Notes: generated by a model not told the origin, from the sequence alone. A DNA stretch of 64,000 nt from Trabulsiella guamensis ATCC 49490 (GCF_000734965.1 NZ_JMTB01000065.1:1-64000); one strand, 5' to 3'. Shown: positions 24,912 to 37,772, numbered from the stretch's first letter. Numbers and translations are program-made.

Positions 24912-27900
24912 CTAAAACTCAAACTGATAGAGCAAATCCAGTGCCTGATCAACGCCAGACACGGCTTCCAGATATAGCTTAGGCATCAGGCGATAGCGTA
25001 ACGTGAGTGTTGCCAGTGAGTCAAAAATACCCACGCCATATTTCACCTGTAGACCCGGCAAGACATAGCCACTGACCACCACCTGCGAAGAGTCGCCGAC
25101 TCCCTGGGTGTCCAGCGCCAGATTGCTTACGCCAAACGTCTCACCGATTTTACCCACAACCTGACCACTTTGTGCAACCCCCAGACCGACAAGCATTGAT
25201 GTCATTGCTGCACTATCGCTCTGCTCGCTGTCAAGACCCTGACCGCGAAGCAGGTAAGAGAGTGCCTGCTGTTGCGACATCGCCGGGTCGGAGAACACTT
25301 CCGCTTTCGGCTGATCGGCAGTACCGGTGACGCGAACGCCGGCAATCACGTCGTTTTCAGTGGCTTCCGGGTTGCGAATGGCTTCAATGTTCAGTAATGG
25401 CTGATCCGGCGGACCAGAGAACAGCAGTTCGCCTTTACGCACGATCAAATCCTGGCCATACGCATGGAAGCGGCCACTCGGGATATTTATCTGCCCATTC
25501 AGTCCCAGACCTTGTTTGTCCTGCGCGACTTTAAGATCGCCTGTCAGGCGCGCTTTCAGGCCAAACGCATCCAGACGAACATTGTTACCGACATGGATAT
25601 TCAGGTTGCTGTTGATGGGGATCGACGCCGTCTGCGGTTCTTCCGGTTGCAGATTGTTATTCAGCATCACCTCGTCGCTGGAAACGCCAACGGCGCTTTC
25701 CGGCAACTCGTGCACAACAATGCGCGCCCATGGCACATCCACGTTGCCGTCCAGCGTGAACAGGCCAGGTGTAGCGGTAAACACCACATCCGGCGAAACG
25801 TCCAGCCGCACCATCGGCGGTACGGTGATCCGCACCCGACTGCCTTTGGCGGCGATAGTGGCACGCCAGTTATCGATCTGGCTCCAGTCCGCATTACCGC
25901 TGAGGTTGATCTGCCCTTGTTGCGTCAGCACGGAGCCCTGCAACGTAGAACTCGTTCCATTAAAGTTCATCGCTAAATGGCTCGGCTGCATATCGAACGG
26001 CATAAAATTACCGTCGATATCGACGCCGTTCAGCTGCATCTGACCGAACAGTTGTGGCCCCTCCAGGTTACCGCCAAGGCGCAGATTCGCGCTGAGCTTA
26101 CCGGCAGCTTTCTCACCCCGAGAGAAGATCGGGTTTATCATCGCCAGCGAGAAATCACGAATGTTGACGTTGCCGCCGAGGTTACGCCGTCCCTGCGGAT
26201 CGGTCACCTGCACCTGTCCCTCAAGTTGACCGTTGTTAGTGAGGCGAATCAGCCAGCCCAGTTCCACGCGATTGTTGCGCAATTCCGCGTTCAGGTTCAG
26301 TGTGTCGAACGCCACCGGCAGCGGCGCATCGTTCACCACCTGCGTAACTTTGACGTTGCGTCCGGAGAGCGTCACGCTCCCCTGCGGCAGCCCTTCTTTG
26401 GTGGTGTCCCAGCTGACGTCGGCTTTACCGCTGAAGACCCCGCTGGCTTGCGTCGCCTCTGGCATAAACGGCTTCAGCATCGCCAGATCAAAACGGTTGA
26501 GATTAACGACTGCGCGGCCTTCTGCCCCGGCATCAATGGTCTGCGGCACGCAAAGTTCAGCATCCGGGTTGTTCCAGCAGTGCGGCCCGATACTGATTTT
26601 TTGTTCCTGATTCCGGTAATCCAGTGCAATGGCGCGGTTCAAAGACCACGGCCCGACCGGCGTCTGGAAACGGGTGTTGCTCAGCTCGCCTTTCCAGCGC
26701 TCCGCTTTACGGTCAAAGCTGCCTTTCAGCGCCAGTTGACCAGAGACCGGCTCGCCCTGGAGACGCAATTGCAGATCATGCTGCGTCTCGTTGCCTTTGG
26801 CCTCCAGCATTACCAGCCCCATGTTGACGCCCGGCTGGACGATGTTATCAACGCGAACTTTCAGGTTACCGCCAATCTGATCCGTCGATTTGACGTCGCC
26901 TTCCACACGCACCTGCGCAATGGATAATTCCTGCCAGCGCAGGTTTCGCGCTGTGATATCCGCCAGCAGTTGCGGGGCATCTATTGTGCCGCGAACTTTC
27001 AGCAGACCTTTCGCCGTCCCCCCCAGTCCCGGAAGGGCGTTGTCGAGACTGGGCGCGTCGATGGTGGCATCCAGATTAAGATCTTTCACGCCCAGCTCGC
27101 CTTTCACATCAGCGCTATTACGCCCCAGCACCAGATGCAGCCCCGGAATAGTCCACTGCATATAACTGTTGCCTTTCAGCGAGCCTTCCGCATTAACCTT
27201 GTTCTGCTTGACGTTGCCGGTGATTTTCAGCTCAGGCACGTCCATCTGCCAGCTGCCGCCGTAAAGGCTGCCGCGGGTTTTAATCAGCCCGTCGAGTTTC
27301 GACGGCCAGTCAGGCACCTCTTTCGCAGTATTAATGCCCTTCAGGGTTAATTCACCGTTCCAGCTGATCGCCTGCTGCCAGTCCAGTAGCGCTTTGAGTT
27401 CGGTGGTGCCTTCCAGCGCCGCCACGGAGAGCTTATCGAGATTCACCTGTTTTTCGTTGCCCTTCGCATCCAGCGTGATGGTCGCGGGCGGGACACTCTG
27501 CCCCTTCACAGCAGTACGGAACGACAGGGTGTAATCGGTCATTTTGCCGCTGAGTTTCAGCTTCAGGTCATCGGCCTGATACTGTTTCTCACCGGTGAAA
27601 GGCCAGTAAAGCTGCTTGCTCAGCACTTCCACGTTTAGCGGTAGCCCGGCTTCTGCCAGTTGCGCCTGCGCGCGAAGCGACATATCCACCGGGCCGGAAA
27701 GATTTACGCCGACATCCAGTTGCTTGCGCAGCTCGCCGCCCACTTTCAGTTTGATACTCTCGCCCTTCATCGGGTCGATATTCAGCGTACTGTTGAGTGT
27801 AATATCGACCGGCCAGTTATCCTGCAACTGCGCGGTGCCAGACGCATTCACCGTTCCCTGGTTCGAATCGATATCCAGCGTGTCCAGGTGAGTATTACCG

Positions 27901-28688
27901 TCAATGCTGCTCACTTTCAGCAACATGCTGAAGATGGTCAGATCGGTATCCCCGGTCAGGCGTAGCTGTTCGCCGCGAAATTCCTGAATATTGAGATTCA
28001 GAGGCAGATGAACGTCGGTCATCTCCGGCAGCACCGGTTTTGAGAACAGTTCGGTCAGCGTTTCGCCCAGCGGTTTCTCTTCCGGCTGCGGGTTTTGAAT
28101 TTTCGGCTCGACCACCTCTTCCTGGGCCACCTTCGCCACTTTCGGCAGGGCAATCAGCAACCCCTGCAGCGATGTCGGCGTCAGCGTCAGATCTTTATCC
28201 TGCCAGTTAAGCCCGGAGGAGAAATCCATCACCGACACGGTGGTGTCGTCTATTTTGATATTGACGTTGTTCAGCGCCACATGGCTGAGTGTGATGGGAT
28301 ACGGCGTGGAAAGATTGAGCGGGCCGCTCTCTTCGTTCTCAACTGGCGCCGCGGGCGGCATTTTTTTGCTGTCGATGGCGACGTTAATGTCGCGCAACGA
28401 AATGCCATTCACGCACAGCGCGCTGTTCCACAGACAATCCAGTTTAACTGCCAGATGCAGTTGCCCGGCATCCACTGCCACACCTGACTGCTGGTAACGC
28501 ACGTTTTTCAGCGTCAGATCACGCCAGCCGCCGGTCACCTGGCCGATTTCCAGCCCCGGTACCCAGCGGTTCGCCGCCGTGAAAATCAGATGCAGCCCGG
28601 ATGTGGTGCCGACGAGATACGCCACCGTGCCCAGCAGCAAAACAATAAAAATCAGTACGCCGAGGCTTATTTTCTTCCATAAACTCAT
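24912..28688 (-). CDS. tamB: Translocation and assembly module subunit TamB
   Basis: 1258 residues, inner-membrane-anchored AsmA-like protein. It spans the periplasm as a long beta-groove and works with TamA in outer-membrane protein assembly and phospholipid transport. An N-terminal signal anchor (about 7-28) precedes repeated beta-rich segments. The C-terminal DUF490/TamB domain ends in [26 protein letters not shown] and an aromatic C-terminus (LLYQFEF). The ATG overlaps the tamA stop by four bases. Full length. The long open frames on the opposite strand are shadows. Confidence 0.97.
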   Translation of the reverse strand: MSLWKKISLGVLIFIVLLLGTVAYLVGTTSGLHLIFTAANRWVPGLEIGQVTGGWRDLTLKNVRYQQSGVAVDAGQLHLAVKLDCLWNSALCVNGISLRDINVAIDSKKMPPAAPVENEESGPLNLSTPYPITLSHVALNNVNIKIDDTTVSVMDFSSGLNWQDKDLTLTPTSLQGLLIALPKVAKVAQEEVVEPKIQNPQPEEKPLGETLTELFSKPVLPEMTDVHLPLNLNIQEFRGEQLRLTGDTDLTIFSMLLKVSSIDGNTHLDTLDIDSNQGTVNASGTAQLQDNWPVDITLNSTLNIDPMKGESIKLKVGGELRKQLDVGVNLSGPVDMSLRAQAQLAEAGLPLNVEVLSKQLYWPFTGEKQYQADDLKLKLSGKMTDYTLSFRTAVKGQSVPPATITLDAKGNEKQVNLDKLSVAALEGTTELKALLDWQQAISWNGELTLKGINTAKEVPDWPSKLDGLIKTRGSLYGGSWQMDVPELKITGNVKQNKVNAEGSLKGNSYMQWTIPGLHLVLGRNSADVKGELGVKDLNLDATIDAPSLDNALPGLGGTAKGLLKVRGTIDAPQLLADITARNLRWQELSIAQVRVEGDVKSTDQIGGNLKVRVDNIVQPGVNMGLVMLEAKGNETQHDLQLRLQGEPVSGQLALKGSFDRKAERWKGELSNTRFQTPVGPWSLNRAIALDYRNQEQKISIGPHCWNNPDAELCVPQTIDAGAEGRAVVNLNRFDLAMLKPFMPEATQASGVFSGKADVSWDTTKEGLPQGSVTLSGRNVKVTQVVNDAPLPVAFDTLNLNAELRNNRVELGWLIRLTNNGQLEGQVQVTDPQGRRNLGGNVNIRDFSLAMINPIFSRGEKAAGKLSANLRLGGNLEGPQLFGQMQLNGVDIDGNFMPFDMQPSHLAMNFNGTSSTLQGSVLTQQGQINLSGNADWSQIDNWRATIAAKGSRVRITVPPMVRLDVSPDVVFTATPGLFTLDGNVDVPWARIVVHELPESAVGVSSDEVMLNNNLQPEEPQTASIPINSNLNIHVGNNVRLDAFGLKARLTGDLKVAQDKQGLGLNGQINIPSGRFHAYGQDLIVRKGELLFSGPPDQPLLNIEAIRNPEATENDVIAGVRVTGTADQPKAEVFSDPAMSQQQALSYLLRGQGLDSEQSDSAAMTSMLVGLGVAQSGQVVGKIGETFGVSNLALDTQGVGDSSQVVVSGYVLPGLQVKYGVGIFDSLATLTLRYRLMPKLYLEAVSGVDQALDLLYQFEF

Positions 28689-30418
28689 AATTCAGGCCCC
28701 AGACCGATGTAAAACTGTAAACCATGCTCTTCTTTATCGCCGACCGGGACGGCGAAATCGAGTTTGATGGGGCCGACTGGCGACTGCCAGCGCACACCGA
28801 CGCCTGCGCCGGTTTTGAAATCACTCCTGCGGATGTCGCTCACCGCTTCACCGCCATCGACAAACACCGCCCCCCACCATTTGCCGCTCACGTTGTACTG
28901 ATATTCCAGCGATCCGGTCGCCAGTTTTGAGGCACCGATCAGCTTGCCATCGTCATCTTTCGGGGCGATTGATTTGTATTTGTAGCCGCGAATGCTGCGG
29001 TCGCCCCCGGCGAAGAAACGCAGGTCCGGCGGCACTTTGTCGAAATCACCGGTTTCTATCCAGCCGAGGTTACCGCGCGCCACAAAGCGATGACGATCAT
29101 AAAGCGTGCGGATCCAGACGTTTTGCGCCTGCAGCACCACGAAATCGACATCAGAACCCCAGGCCGTGTTGGAGTAATCCACCGAATAACGCTGGGAATC
29201 GCCCCAGTTCGGCATCAGGCCGCCGCGTGAACGGGTGCGGCTAATCATCACGCCTGGATAGAGCAGCATCGTCGTATTGGTGACATCAGCCTGGGTAAAG
29301 TGGTCAAGACTCCAGCGCAAATTGATTGCCCGCTGCCAGCCGCTGGAAAGATCCCAGTAACGTGAGACGGCGAGCGTTGTGGAGTCTGATTTGGTGTCGT
29401 TGAGGTCAGTACGCTTGAGGCCGCCCTGCACCAGGTAATACTGCTCCAGGGGGTTCTTCAGGAGCGGCATTTTATAGCTGAAATCGAGCTGCTGCTCCGG
29501 CGCGGAAATACTGGCGCTGGAGGTCAGGCTGTGACCATAAGAGTTCATCCACGGTTTTTTCCACGTCGCCTTCACGCGCGGCCCGACGTCAGTAGAGTAA
29601 CCGACCCCGGTTTCAATAGTGTTTTCACTACGGGGCGATACCACGCCGTGTAACGGCAATACTTTGGTTTTACGGGATTTATCAAATTCGGGTGCCACCA
29701 CCACGGAGTTAAACCAGCCGGTGGCTGACAGGCGGCGATTCAGTTCGGCTAAATCAGCGGAGGTGTAGTAATCCCCTTGTTTGAATGGCACCAGATTCTG
29801 CAGGTAACGATCCTGAATCTGCGAGCCTTCAAAGGTGACCGCGCCGAAGCGATAGCGTTCGCCGCTGTCATAGTCGATATCCCAGAAAGCCTGGTGCCGG
29901 TCGAGCGCCACGCCGAGTTGGCTTTTGTTGAATTCGCTGTCGAAATATCCTTTGCGCAGCGCCACGCTGGTGAGATCTTTCTTGAAGCCGTCATAATCGC
30001 CATGATTCAGCACGGTGCCGACTGCCGGGCGCTTCTTTAGCAAGTCGAGATAATCCCTGTCGGTACGCGCGCCGCCACGCAGGATCACCCCGATTCCGCC
30101 AATACGCACAGGCTCGCCAGGGGTGACTTTCGCCAGCAACACCTGACGGCCTTTTTTTGGCGGTGGCTTGAGTTCAAAATCAATGGTCGGTTCGTAATAC
30201 CCCAGCGCTTTCAGGCCCTCGCGAATGGCATCGTCTACACGCGCCTGAAAGCGGCGGTCAGGCGTCACTTCGTCGCCCTGAATAGTAGAAAGCTGGGCAC
30301 GAACGTTTTTTTCCAGGTTTCCTGAGAGTCCTTCAACCTGCAAACGTATATTCGCCGCACTGGCGACCCCGCTGACCATCACCAGGCTGGCCACACAAAA
30401 CTGGCGGATTTTTGGCAC
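28685..30418 (-). CDS. tamA: Translocation and assembly module subunit TamA
   Basis: 577 residues, Omp85-family outer-membrane barrel. Signal peptide about 1-21 (ASA-AN), three POTRA domains (about 22-265), then a 16-strand barrel with the Omp85 lid-lock motif [17 protein letters not shown] near 476-492 and a C-terminal strand ending IGLGPEL. It partners TamB, encoded directly after it. Divergent from msrA across 210 bp. Confidence 0.97.
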   Translation of the reverse strand: MPKIRQFCVASLVMVSGVASAANIRLQVEGLSGNLEKNVRAQLSTIQGDEVTPDRRFQARVDDAIREGLKALGYYEPTIDFELKPPPKKGRQVLLAKVTPGEPVRIGGIGVILRGGARTDRDYLDLLKKRPAVGTVLNHGDYDGFKKDLTSVALRKGYFDSEFNKSQLGVALDRHQAFWDIDYDSGERYRFGAVTFEGSQIQDRYLQNLVPFKQGDYYTSADLAELNRRLSATGWFNSVVVAPEFDKSRKTKVLPLHGVVSPRSENTIETGVGYSTDVGPRVKATWKKPWMNSYGHSLTSSASISAPEQQLDFSYKMPLLKNPLEQYYLVQGGLKRTDLNDTKSDSTTLAVSRYWDLSSGWQRAINLRWSLDHFTQADVTNTTMLLYPGVMISRTRSRGGLMPNWGDSQRYSVDYSNTAWGSDVDFVVLQAQNVWIRTLYDRHRFVARGNLGWIETGDFDKVPPDLRFFAGGDRSIRGYKYKSIAPKDDDGKLIGASKLATGSLEYQYNVSGKWWGAVFVDGGEAVSDIRRSDFKTGAGVGVRWQSPVGPIKLDFAVPVGDKEEHGLQFYIGLGPEL

Positions 30419-30628
30419 GTTTTCTCCTGAAATTCCTTGTTTCCTCCCCTACAGGAAACACAAGCGTCGATCCACGACGTAACAATCCATTATCATTGGA
30501 CTGAAAAAAAGACAACTTAGTTATAATCTCGTATGTTTAAATTTAGTCATATTCGCAGTGCTTATTGTGTTAAAAGACGCACGCTGTGACAACCTTAACC
30601 ACAATTTCCTTTTCCCGGAGGCCAAATC

Positions 30629-31270
30629 GTGAGTCTTTTCGATAAAAACCATCTTGTCAGCCAGTCGGATGCGTTACCCGGGCGTAACACGCCAATGCCA
30701 GTGGCAACGTTGCATGCTGTTAACAATCACTCCATGACCAATGTGCCGGACGGTATGGAAATCGCGCTGTTTGCCATGGGATGCTTCTGGGGCGTGGAAC
30801 GGCTGTTCTGGCAACTGCCGGGGGTATACAGCACCGCGGCAGGCTACACCGGCGGTTTTACGCCGAACCCGACCTACCGTGAGGTCTGCAGCGGGGAGAC
30901 GGGGCATGCGGAAGCGGTACGTGTGGTGTACGATCCGAAGGTCATCAGCTATGAACAATTGCTGCAGGTCTTCTGGGAAAACCACGATCCGGCGCAGGGT
31001 ATGCGCCAGGGCAATGATCATGGTACGCAATATCGTTCTGCGATTTATCCACTGACGCCGGAGCAGGAAACGGCGGCAAAAGCCAGCCTCGAACGTTTCC
31101 AGGCGGCGATGCGCGCCGCGGGGGATGACCGCCAGGTCACCACGGAGATCGCCGCCGCAAAACCGTTTTATTACGCAGAAGACGATCACCAGCAGTACCT
31201 GCATAAGAATCCGTACGGCTATTGCGGTATCGGCGGCATCGGCGTTTGCCTGCCGCCACAGACGGCGTAG
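30629..31270 (+). CDS. msrA: Peptide methionine-S-sulfoxide reductase MsrA
   Basis: 213 residues. It repairs oxidised methionine (S-epimer) in proteins with electrons from thioredoxin. Catalytic Cys52 is in the GCFWGVE motif, and the resolving cysteines lie near the C-terminus ([12 protein letters not shown]). The substrate-pocket EDDHQQYL motif is present. Full length and preceded by a strong CCCGGAGG ribosome site. Ends at a terminator at 31332. Confidence 0.97.
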   Translation: MSLFDKNHLVSQSDALPGRNTPMPVATLHAVNNHSMTNVPDGMEIALFAMGCFWGVERLFWQLPGVYSTAAGYTGGFTPNPTYREVCSGETGHAEAVRVVYDPKVISYEQLLQVFWENHDPAQGMRQGNDHGTQYRSAIYPLTPEQETAAKASLERFQAAMRAAGDDRQVTTEIAAAKPFYYAEDDHQQYLHKNPYGYCGIGGIGVCLPPQTA

Positions 31271-31331
31271 CTCTTCCTGAAGCGCCTCTGGCGACTTTAC
31301 AGTCCTTTACGCTATACTAACCTCGAAATTG

Positions 31332-31360
31332 CCGGTCCATGACCTTTGGACCGGTTTTTC
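31332..31360 (+). terminator. msrA terminator
   Basis: CCGGTCC and GGACCGG arms followed by TTTTTCTT. It separates msrA from paeA. Confidence 0.88.
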
Positions 31361-31462
31361 TTGTCAAATCTCACCCTTAATACACATGATCATTCATAAA
31401 TGTGGTGTATAAAAGTGAGCAACTTCCCTTCCGAGGATCTGGCCTGAACGGCTGGATAAGAT

Positions 31463-32806
31463 ATGTTAAACAGTATTTTAGTAATACTTTGTCTGATTGG
31501 CGTCAGCGCTTTTTTCTCGATGTCCGAGATTTCGCTTGCAGCCTCACGAAAAATCAAACTCAAACTGCTCGCCGATGATGGCGACATCAACGCACAACGC
31601 GTGCTGAAAATGCAGGAAAACCCCGGCACTTTCTTTACTGTGGTGCAGATTGGCCTCAATGCCGTCGCTATCCTTGGCGGTATCGTGGGTGACGCGGCTT
31701 TCTCTCCGGCGTTTTACGGTATCTTAAGTAACTACGTGTCGTCCGAACTGGCAGAGCAACTGAGCTTTATTCTCTCCTTCTCGCTGGTCACCGGCATGTT
31801 TATTCTCATCGCCGACCTGACACCGAAACGCATCGGTATGATTGCGCCCGAAGCTGTGGCTTTGCGTATCATCAACCCGATGCGCTTCTGCCTGTTCGTT
31901 TTCCGCCCGCTGGTCTGGTTTTTTAATGGCATGGCGAACATCATTTTCCGCATTTTCAAGCTGCCGATGGTGCGTAAAGACGACATCACTTCTGATGATA
32001 TCTATGCCGTGGTGGAAGCTGGTGCGCTGGCCGGGGTGTTGCGTAAGCAGGAACATGAGCTGATCGAGAACGTGTTTGAACTGGAATCACGTACTGTGCC
32101 GTCTTCCATGACGTCGCGTGAAAGCATTATCTGGTTCGACATCAACGAAGATGAGCAGAGCCTGAAAAACAAAGTCGCGGAACATCCGCATTCGAAGTTC
32201 CTGGTCTGTAAAGAAGACATCGACCACATCATTGGTTACGTTGATTCCAAAGACCTGCTGAACCGTGTACTGGCGAACCAGAGCCTGGCGCTGACCGGCG
32301 GTGTACAAATCCGTAATACGCTGATTGTGCCGGATACGCTGACACTCTCCGAAGCGCTGGAAAGTTTCAAAACCGCCGGTGAAGATTTCGCGGTGATCAT
32401 GAACGAATACGCGCTGGTGGTGGGGATCATCACCCTGAACGACGTGATGACCACGCTGATGGGCGACCTGGTCGGTCAGGGGCTGGAAGAGCAGATTGTC
32501 GCACGCGACGAAAACTCCTGGCTCATCGATGGCGGTACGCCGATTGACGACGTGATGCGTGTGCTGGATATCGACGAATTCCCGCAGTCCGGCAACTATG
32601 AAACCATTGGTGGCTTCATGATGTTTATGCTGCGGAAAATCCCGAAACGTACCGATGCGGTGAAGTTCTCTGGCTACAAGTTTGAAGTGGTGGATATCGA
32701 TAACTACCGCATCGACCAGTTGCTGGTGACACGCATTGACAGCAAACCGACAGTACTGACACCGAAACTGCCGGATGCGGAAGAGCAGAAGAAAGGCGCT
32801 GCGTAA
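31463..32806 (+). CDS. paeA: Polyamine exporter PaeA (YtfL)
   Basis: 447 residues, CNNM/CorC-type transporter that exports cadaverine and putrescine in enterics. N-terminal DUF21 membrane domain with four spans (about 5-170), a CBS pair (about 205-330) and a C-terminal CorC/HlyC domain (about 350-430). The last residues are EEQKKGAA. A fragment of this 3' end is repeated at 40576-40674, next to what looks like the native terminator. The sequence directly after this stop is therefore probably island DNA. Confidence 0.95.
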   Translation: MLNSILVILCLIGVSAFFSMSEISLAASRKIKLKLLADDGDINAQRVLKMQENPGTFFTVVQIGLNAVAILGGIVGDAAFSPAFYGILSNYVSSELAEQLSFILSFSLVTGMFILIADLTPKRIGMIAPEAVALRIINPMRFCLFVFRPLVWFFNGMANIIFRIFKLPMVRKDDITSDDIYAVVEAGALAGVLRKQEHELIENVFELESRTVPSSMTSRESIIWFDINEDEQSLKNKVAEHPHSKFLVCKEDIDHIIGYVDSKDLLNRVLANQSLALTGGVQIRNTLIVPDTLTLSEALESFKTAGEDFAVIMNEYALVVGIITLNDVMTTLMGDLVGQGLEEQIVARDENSWLIDGGTPIDDVMRVLDIDEFPQSGNYETIGGFMMFMLRKIPKRTDAVKFSGYKFEVVDIDNYRIDQLLVTRIDSKPTVLTPKLPDAEEQKKGAA

Positions 32807-32844
32807 GATCTCGCGGATTACAATGGGCCGTTTTATTATCGTGG

Positions 32845-32904
32845 TGCTCAGTCCGTTTATGCACTGAGCATATTAGAAAAAAGTCCTGGCTTTTCAGTCA
32901 GGAC
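32845..32904 (+). other. Two hairpins at the left edge of the Rhs island
   Basis: TGCTCAGT/ACTGAGCA (32845-32870) and GTCCTG/CAGGAC (32883-32904) are two stem-loops after paeA, followed at once by a U-tract terminator. The rest of 32943-33286 is AT-rich, without a gene, and presumably holds the rhs promoter. Confidence 0.5.
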
Positions 32905-32920
32905 GCTGTCTGTCATCTGA

Positions 32921-32943
32921 AGCACCATTAGGGTGCTTTTTTG
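32921..32943 (+). terminator. Terminator before rhs
   Basis: AGCACC and GGTGCT arms with a short loop, followed by six T. It would stop paeA transcription before rhs. Confidence 0.8.
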
Positions 32944-33286
32944 CTTTTTAGCATCCATCTTTTCAATCCCCTCTCCTTCACGGCTTCGCCGCCTGCTTCA
33001 TTTTTTTAAGGTCTTCGCATAACTCCTGCACGTCGTCATTGATAAATCTGCAAATCTTCACACGAAATTCTTACACATTGGATAATTCCTTATTATTCAA
33101 CAATAAATCATTCATTTAATAGATAATTCCTTTCGTGACGTAACTCACAGTTGCTTCTCTGCATGCATGTAAGCATTCTCATAAAATCCATTAATTTATT
33201 GTTTTATTTGCATTATTTATAATTCCCGAGCTTCCATCATGTTAGTAAATAAAGAAAGCAATAAACCATAGCAAAAGGACTTGACC

Positions 33287-36200
33287 ATGACAGGAAAACC
33301 CGCAGCACGGCAGGGTGACATGACCGCCATCGGCGGCCCGATAGTACAGGGCTCCGCAGGGGTCTTCATTGGTGCTCCTACCGGCGTGGCCTGCTCGGTG
33401 TGTCCCGGTGGTATCACTTACGGTTCTCCAGTTAACCCGTTGCTCGGGGCTAAAGTGCTTCCCGGCGAAACCGATGTAGCGCTACCCGGGCCACTTCCTT
33501 TTGTGCTTTCCCGCTCATACAACAGCTACCAGACAAAGACGCCCGCTCCGGTGGGTATCTTCGGCCCCGGCTGGAATGCCACCTCTGATATCCACCTACA
33601 GATACGCGATGGGGAGATCATCCTTAACGACAGCGGCGGACGCAGCATCCACTTTGACCCACTGTTTCCCGGCGAAACCGCCTTCAGCCGCAGCGAGTCG
33701 CTCTGGCTGGCCCGCTGCGGTACATTGAAACTACATGAGAGTAACGTATTGCACAGACTGTGGCAGGCTCTACCGGAGTCCATTCGGCTAAGCCCGCACA
33801 TGTACCTGGCAACCTCCAGTCCACAGGGGCCGTGGTGGCTGCTCGGTTGGGCTGATCGCGTGCACGGCGTAGATGAAGCGCTGCCAGCCCCGCTGCCGTC
33901 CCATCGGATACTGACTGGATTGGTGGATGGTTTCGGTCGCGCTCTGATCTTTCACCGGGAGGCTCTGGGGGATTTCACCGGATACATCACGGCCGTGACC
34001 GACGGGGCCGGACGTCGTTTTCGCCTGGAACTTGTGCGAATAAGCGGCGTACCGCAGACCCACTACGGCGCGGATGAGGGCGTGCGCCTGGCGGCACTCT
34101 GGCTCACCCATGATCCTGAGTATCCGGATAAGCTGCCCCCAGTGGCTCTGGTGCGCTATGAGTATTCATCACGCGGCGAGCTGGCGGCAGTATATGACCG
34201 GGGAGATGCGCAGGTGCGATGCTTTGATTATGACCCGCAGCATCCGGGCCGGATGGTGGCCCATCAGTATACCGGACGACCAAAAACCGTCTACCGCTAT
34301 GATGCCGCCGGGCGTGTGGTGGAACAACATAATCCTGCCGACCTGAGTTATACCTATGGGTATGAGAAAAACACCGTCACCGTTACCGACAACCTGAATC
34401 GCCGTGAGGTCCTGCACACCGAAGGCGAAGGTGGTATGAAGCGAGTCATAAAAAAAGAGTTGGCGGACGGCAGTGCCACTCACAGTGAATTCGATCCAGC
34501 AGGCAGACTGATTGCACAAACGGATGCGGCGGGCCGCAAAACACAATATCGGCTGAGCCCAGGCTCCGGCCTGCTCACGGAAATCGTCGCTCCGGATGGC
34601 AGATCGCAACAATTTAACTATAACGGCCAGCACCAGCTTATCATAGCCTCCGGCGCTGACGGCCTGAGCAGCAGAAAGGAGTATGATGACCTGGGCAGAC
34701 TGACGGCAGAGACCTCCCGTCAGGGCGATGTCACCCGTTATTTTTATGCCGACCCGCAGAGTGAATACCCTTCCGCCACCGAAGCCCCCTCCGGCAGCCG
34801 CAAACATATGACGTGGAGCCGTTACGGGCAGCTGCTGACCTACACCGACTGCTCAGGCTACGAAACCCGCTATGAATACAACCGCTTCGGGCAGATAACG
34901 GCCATACATCAGGAAGAAGGCCTAAGCTATTACTGGGCTTACGACTCACGCGGCAGACTGGTCAGTCGTAAAGATACACCGGGACATGAAACACGCTATG
35001 AATACAGCGTGGAGGGTGACCTGACGACGGTAGTGTCTCCGGACGGCAGCCGCAGAGAAACGCAGTACGACGCGGGGGGCAGACCGATCAGTATTACCGA
35101 AGGTGGCCTGACCCGAAAAATAAAATACGACGCTGCCGGGCGTATCACCACCCTGGTGAACGAAAACAACGCCACAACCACTTTCACCTGGGATCCGATG
35201 GATCGCCTGATGGAAGAACACGGCTTCGATGGCAGGACACAGCATTATCTCTACAGCGTTACCGGGCATCTCATCCGCAGCGAAGACGAAGGCCTGGTGA
35301 CGTTGTGGTACTACGATGCATCAGACCGCCTGACACATCGCATGGTGAACGATGAAGAAGCCGAACGCTGGCAATACAACGAGCGCGGCTGGCTGAAAGA
35401 TATCAGCCATCACAGCAACGGCCACCGTGTGACAGTGCATTATGACTATAATGAGAAAGGCCGGATGACTCGTGAGAGACAGACCGTCCATACCCCCGAC
35501 GCCGATGAACCACAGTGGGAGCATGCCACTGTGTACGAATACCGAAACGGCCTGGCATACCGGACCACTCCCGACCATTTACCGCCGGTGGAATGGTTGA
35601 CGTACGGCTCCGGTTACCTGGCTGGCATAAAATTCGGTAATGAGCCCCTGGCTGACTTCACCCGTGACCGCTTGCATCGGGAGACACTACGTAGCTTCGG
35701 AACTTACGAGCTGGCCAGCGTATATACCGCAAGCGGACAGCTACAACACCATACGCTGGGCCTGTCGGCATTCAACAGGGAGTACATATATAACAACAGC
35801 GGAGAGCTGGTACGCATCCACGCCTCCCTGCAACAGCGACATTATCAGTACGACGCGGCGGGAAGGCTGAACCAGGAATACCGGACCCATACAAAAACCA
35901 CAAAGGAATACTTCACCGATCCGGCAGGTAACCGAATTGCTGGGCAGCAGCAGTACCCGGTACTGCCTGCGTGCTTCCCGGATAACCGCCTAAGTGAAGA
36001 CGTGAACTGGTTTTACCACCACGACGCTCACGGCAGGCTGACGGAAAAGGATGAGCGCCGCGTTCGTGACGGCGGCAGCCATACCCACCACTATTCCTAC
36101 GATAGTCAGCACCGACTGATACATTATGTTCGAACCCAACAGGGGCAGCCGCTGGAAGAAAGCCGGTATCTGTATGATCCGCTGGGCCGCCGTATCGCCG

Positions 36201-37393
36201 CAAAGACAATGCAAGGCACCACCTGGTACGGCTGGGACGGCGACCGGCTGACCACCACACAGACGGACAACAACCGCGTCCAGACGGTTTACCTGCCGGG
36301 CAGTTTCACCCCGCTGCTCAGAATCGAAACATCGATGGAAGAGCTTAAAAAAGCGGCTCACCGCTCACTGGCGGAGAAGCTCCAGCAGGACGCAGGCATG
36401 ACCTTTGTGCCGGAGCTGGTAACTATGCTGGACGACCTGGAGAAAGAGCTGCGGCTGGGTAAAATCAGTGAACCGAACCGCCAGTGGCTGGCGCAGTGCG
36501 GAGTGACTCCTGTACAGATGGAAAACCAGATGGAACCCGCGTACACACCATTGCGTAAAATCCACCTGTATCACTGCGACCACCGCGGCCTGCCGCTGGC
36601 GTTGATACAGACCGACGGTAGAATCGCGTGGAGTGCAGAATACGACGAATGGGGCAACATGCTGTGGGAAGATAACCCGGATGATCTGGAGCAGCTTATC
36701 CGTTTGCCTGGGCAACAGTACGATAAAGAGACAGGGCTGCATTATAACCGTCACCGGTATTATGACCCAACGCAGGGTCGGTATATTACTCAGGATCCTA
36801 TCGGGTTGAGAGGGGGATGGAACCCTTACATATATCCATTAAATCCAATTGTGAATATAGATCCGTTGGGATTGATAGCATTTGGCGGTGAATTTGGTAA
36901 ATGGACTGGTTCCGCAGTTAATGCTGCATCTGAAGGTAGAATGTCGTACGAAGATGGAGTGGCTGCAATAGATGCAGCTACTGGTCCTCACTTTTCTCCA
37001 CTTATATTTTCTTCTTCTCTTGATGTCGGTGTTGCAGCTTATGGAATTACAGGTGGCAGTATTGCACTTGGCATCCTTACCGGGAACGGTGATAAGGGTT
37101 TAGATCTATGCGCGTATATTACGGCATGCCAAGGGGTAGGGGCTGGTGTTTCCGGCGCTGCGTCTGTTTCTGGTACAATCAGTAACGCACCTCCTAGCTC
37201 TGGAGTATCATATAGCAGTGGAGCAACAACTGATGTTGGATTCTTACTTAATGGTTCTGCAACAAGTTTAGTTGAGATGAATGGTAAAAATGGTCCTTTG
37301 CATTGGTCGGCAACAGCTGCCGGAGGATTGGGGGGTGGAGAGTTTGTAGGTGCGCTTACCTGCCAGCAATATACTCGTTGTATAGTTAATTAG
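33287..37393 (+). CDS. PAAR-Rhs polymorphic toxin
   Basis: 1368 residues. An N-terminal PAAR domain (about 1-75, [20 protein letters not shown]) tips the type VI secretion spike. A DUF6531 segment and a long YD-repeat shell (about 90-1165) follow. The core ends with the self-cleavage motif [12 protein letters not shown], near residue 1170, and NIDPLGL. The variable tip is about 175 residues, glycine/serine-rich and AT-rich in its DNA, unlike the core. It has two C-x5-C pairs ([18 protein letters not shown]). The frame opens at TTG 33281, but AAGGA is spaced for ATG 33287. Tip activity is unknown. The lipoprotein-like partner suggests it acts in the periplasm or membrane. No other T6SS gene is in the window. 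Confidence 0.92.
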   Translation: MTGKPAARQGDMTAIGGPIVQGSAGVFIGAPTGVACSVCPGGITYGSPVNPLLGAKVLPGETDVALPGPLPFVLSRSYNSYQTKTPAPVGIFGPGWNATSDIHLQIRDGEIILNDSGGRSIHFDPLFPGETAFSRSESLWLARCGTLKLHESNVLHRLWQALPESIRLSPHMYLATSSPQGPWWLLGWADRVHGVDEALPAPLPSHRILTGLVDGFGRALIFHREALGDFTGYITAVTDGAGRRFRLELVRISGVPQTHYGADEGVRLAALWLTHDPEYPDKLPPVALVRYEYSSRGELAAVYDRGDAQVRCFDYDPQHPGRMVAHQYTGRPKTVYRYDAAGRVVEQHNPADLSYTYGYEKNTVTVTDNLNRREVLHTEGEGGMKRVIKKELADGSATHSEFDPAGRLIAQTDAAGRKTQYRLSPGSGLLTEIVAPDGRSQQFNYNGQHQLIIASGADGLSSRKEYDDLGRLTAETSRQGDVTRYFYADPQSEYPSATEAPSGSRKHMTWSRYGQLLTYTDCSGYETRYEYNRFGQITAIHQEEGLSYYWAYDSRGRLVSRKDTPGHETRYEYSVEGDLTTVVSPDGSRRETQYDAGGRPISITEGGLTRKIKYDAAGRITTLVNENNATTTFTWDPMDRLMEEHGFDGRTQHYLYSVTGHLIRSEDEGLVTLWYYDASDRLTHRMVNDEEAERWQYNERGWLKDISHHSNGHRVTVHYDYNEKGRMTRERQTVHTPDADEPQWEHATVYEYRNGLAYRTTPDHLPPVEWLTYGSGYLAGIKFGNEPLADFTRDRLHRETLRSFGTYELASVYTASGQLQHHTLGLSAFNREYIYNNSGELVRIHASLQQRHYQYDAAGRLNQEYRTHTKTTKEYFTDPAGNRIAGQQQYPVLPACFPDNRLSEDVNWFYHHDAHGRLTEKDERRVRDGGSHTHHYSYDSQHRLIHYVRTQQGQPLEESRYLYDPLGRRIAAKTMQGTTWYGWDGDRLTTTQTDNNRVQTVYLPGSFTPLLRIETSMEELKKAAHRSLAEKLQQDAGMTFVPELVTMLDDLEKELRLGKISEPNRQWLAQCGVTPVQMENQMEPAYTPLRKIHLYHCDHRGLPLALIQTDGRIAWSAEYDEWGNMLWEDNPDDLEQLIRLPGQQYDKETGLHYNRHRYYDPTQGRYITQDPIGLRGGWNPYIYPLNPIVNIDPLGLIAFGGEFGKWTGSAVNAASEGRMSYEDGVAAIDAATGPHFSPLIFSSSLDVGVAAYGITGGSIALGILTGNGDKGLDLCAYITACQGVGAGVSGAASVSGTISNAPPSSGVSYSSGATTDVGFLLNGSATSLVEMNGKNGPLHWSATAAGGLGGGEFVGALTCQQYTRCIVN

Positions 37394-37401
37394 AGATTTT
37401 T

Positions 37402-37772
37402 ATGAATATTAAAACCATTATTTTTATAACGACTGTCTTTTTGATAGGTTGTGATAATCATGACGTAAATAATGCTACAATTGAAGTAGCTCGGTTTCAT
37501 TCAATGTATAACACAAAAGAATTCATTGGAATTTATGATACTATGTTAACAAATGAATTCAGAAATTCAATGCCCAAAAATAATTATATAAGCTTTATGA
37601 ATCAAACATATAATATACTAGGGGTATATCGCAATAGTACATTAAAAAAAGCAATCAAATTAAATCATTAATTGGCAATGAAAAAATTGAATTGACATAT
37701 AATACCACATATGAAAGATATACTTTAGATGAATTTTTTCTCTTAGAAAAAGAAGATGGATGCTATAAATAA
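37402..37772 (+). pseudogene. Immunity-like lipoprotein gene with -1 frameshift
   Basis: It starts eight bases after the rhs stop. The signal peptide and lipobox (FLIGCDN) predict a lipoprotein. In frame it stops at 37671 after 89 codons, but the -1 frame continues without a stop to 37772 (about 123 residues in all). The switch point is an A7 run at 37644-37650 (T TTA AAA AAA). The joined product aligns through its length with the protein at 38555-39016: both share the IY..xxNxF, ILGVY/VLGYF and LTYxxTYxxYxLxEFF/EFQF pattern. Either one A was lost, or slippage on the A7 run produces the full protein. Presumed cognate immunity of the Rhs tip. Confidence 0.65.

Noticed and set aside
25977-26927. 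316-codon open frame opposite tamB
   Set aside because: It is antisense to a strongly conserved tamB, has no ribosome site and no family-like sequence. Long shadow frames are expected in this GC-rich coding DNA; the same holds for those at 711-1808, 7349-8260, 17937-18905 and 43770-44558.
33287-37000. Regular repeated pattern in rhs that might suggest a CRISPR or DNA repeat array
   Set aside because: The periodicity is in the protein (YD repeats). No identical DNA direct repeats with unique spacers are seen, and no cas genes are nearby.
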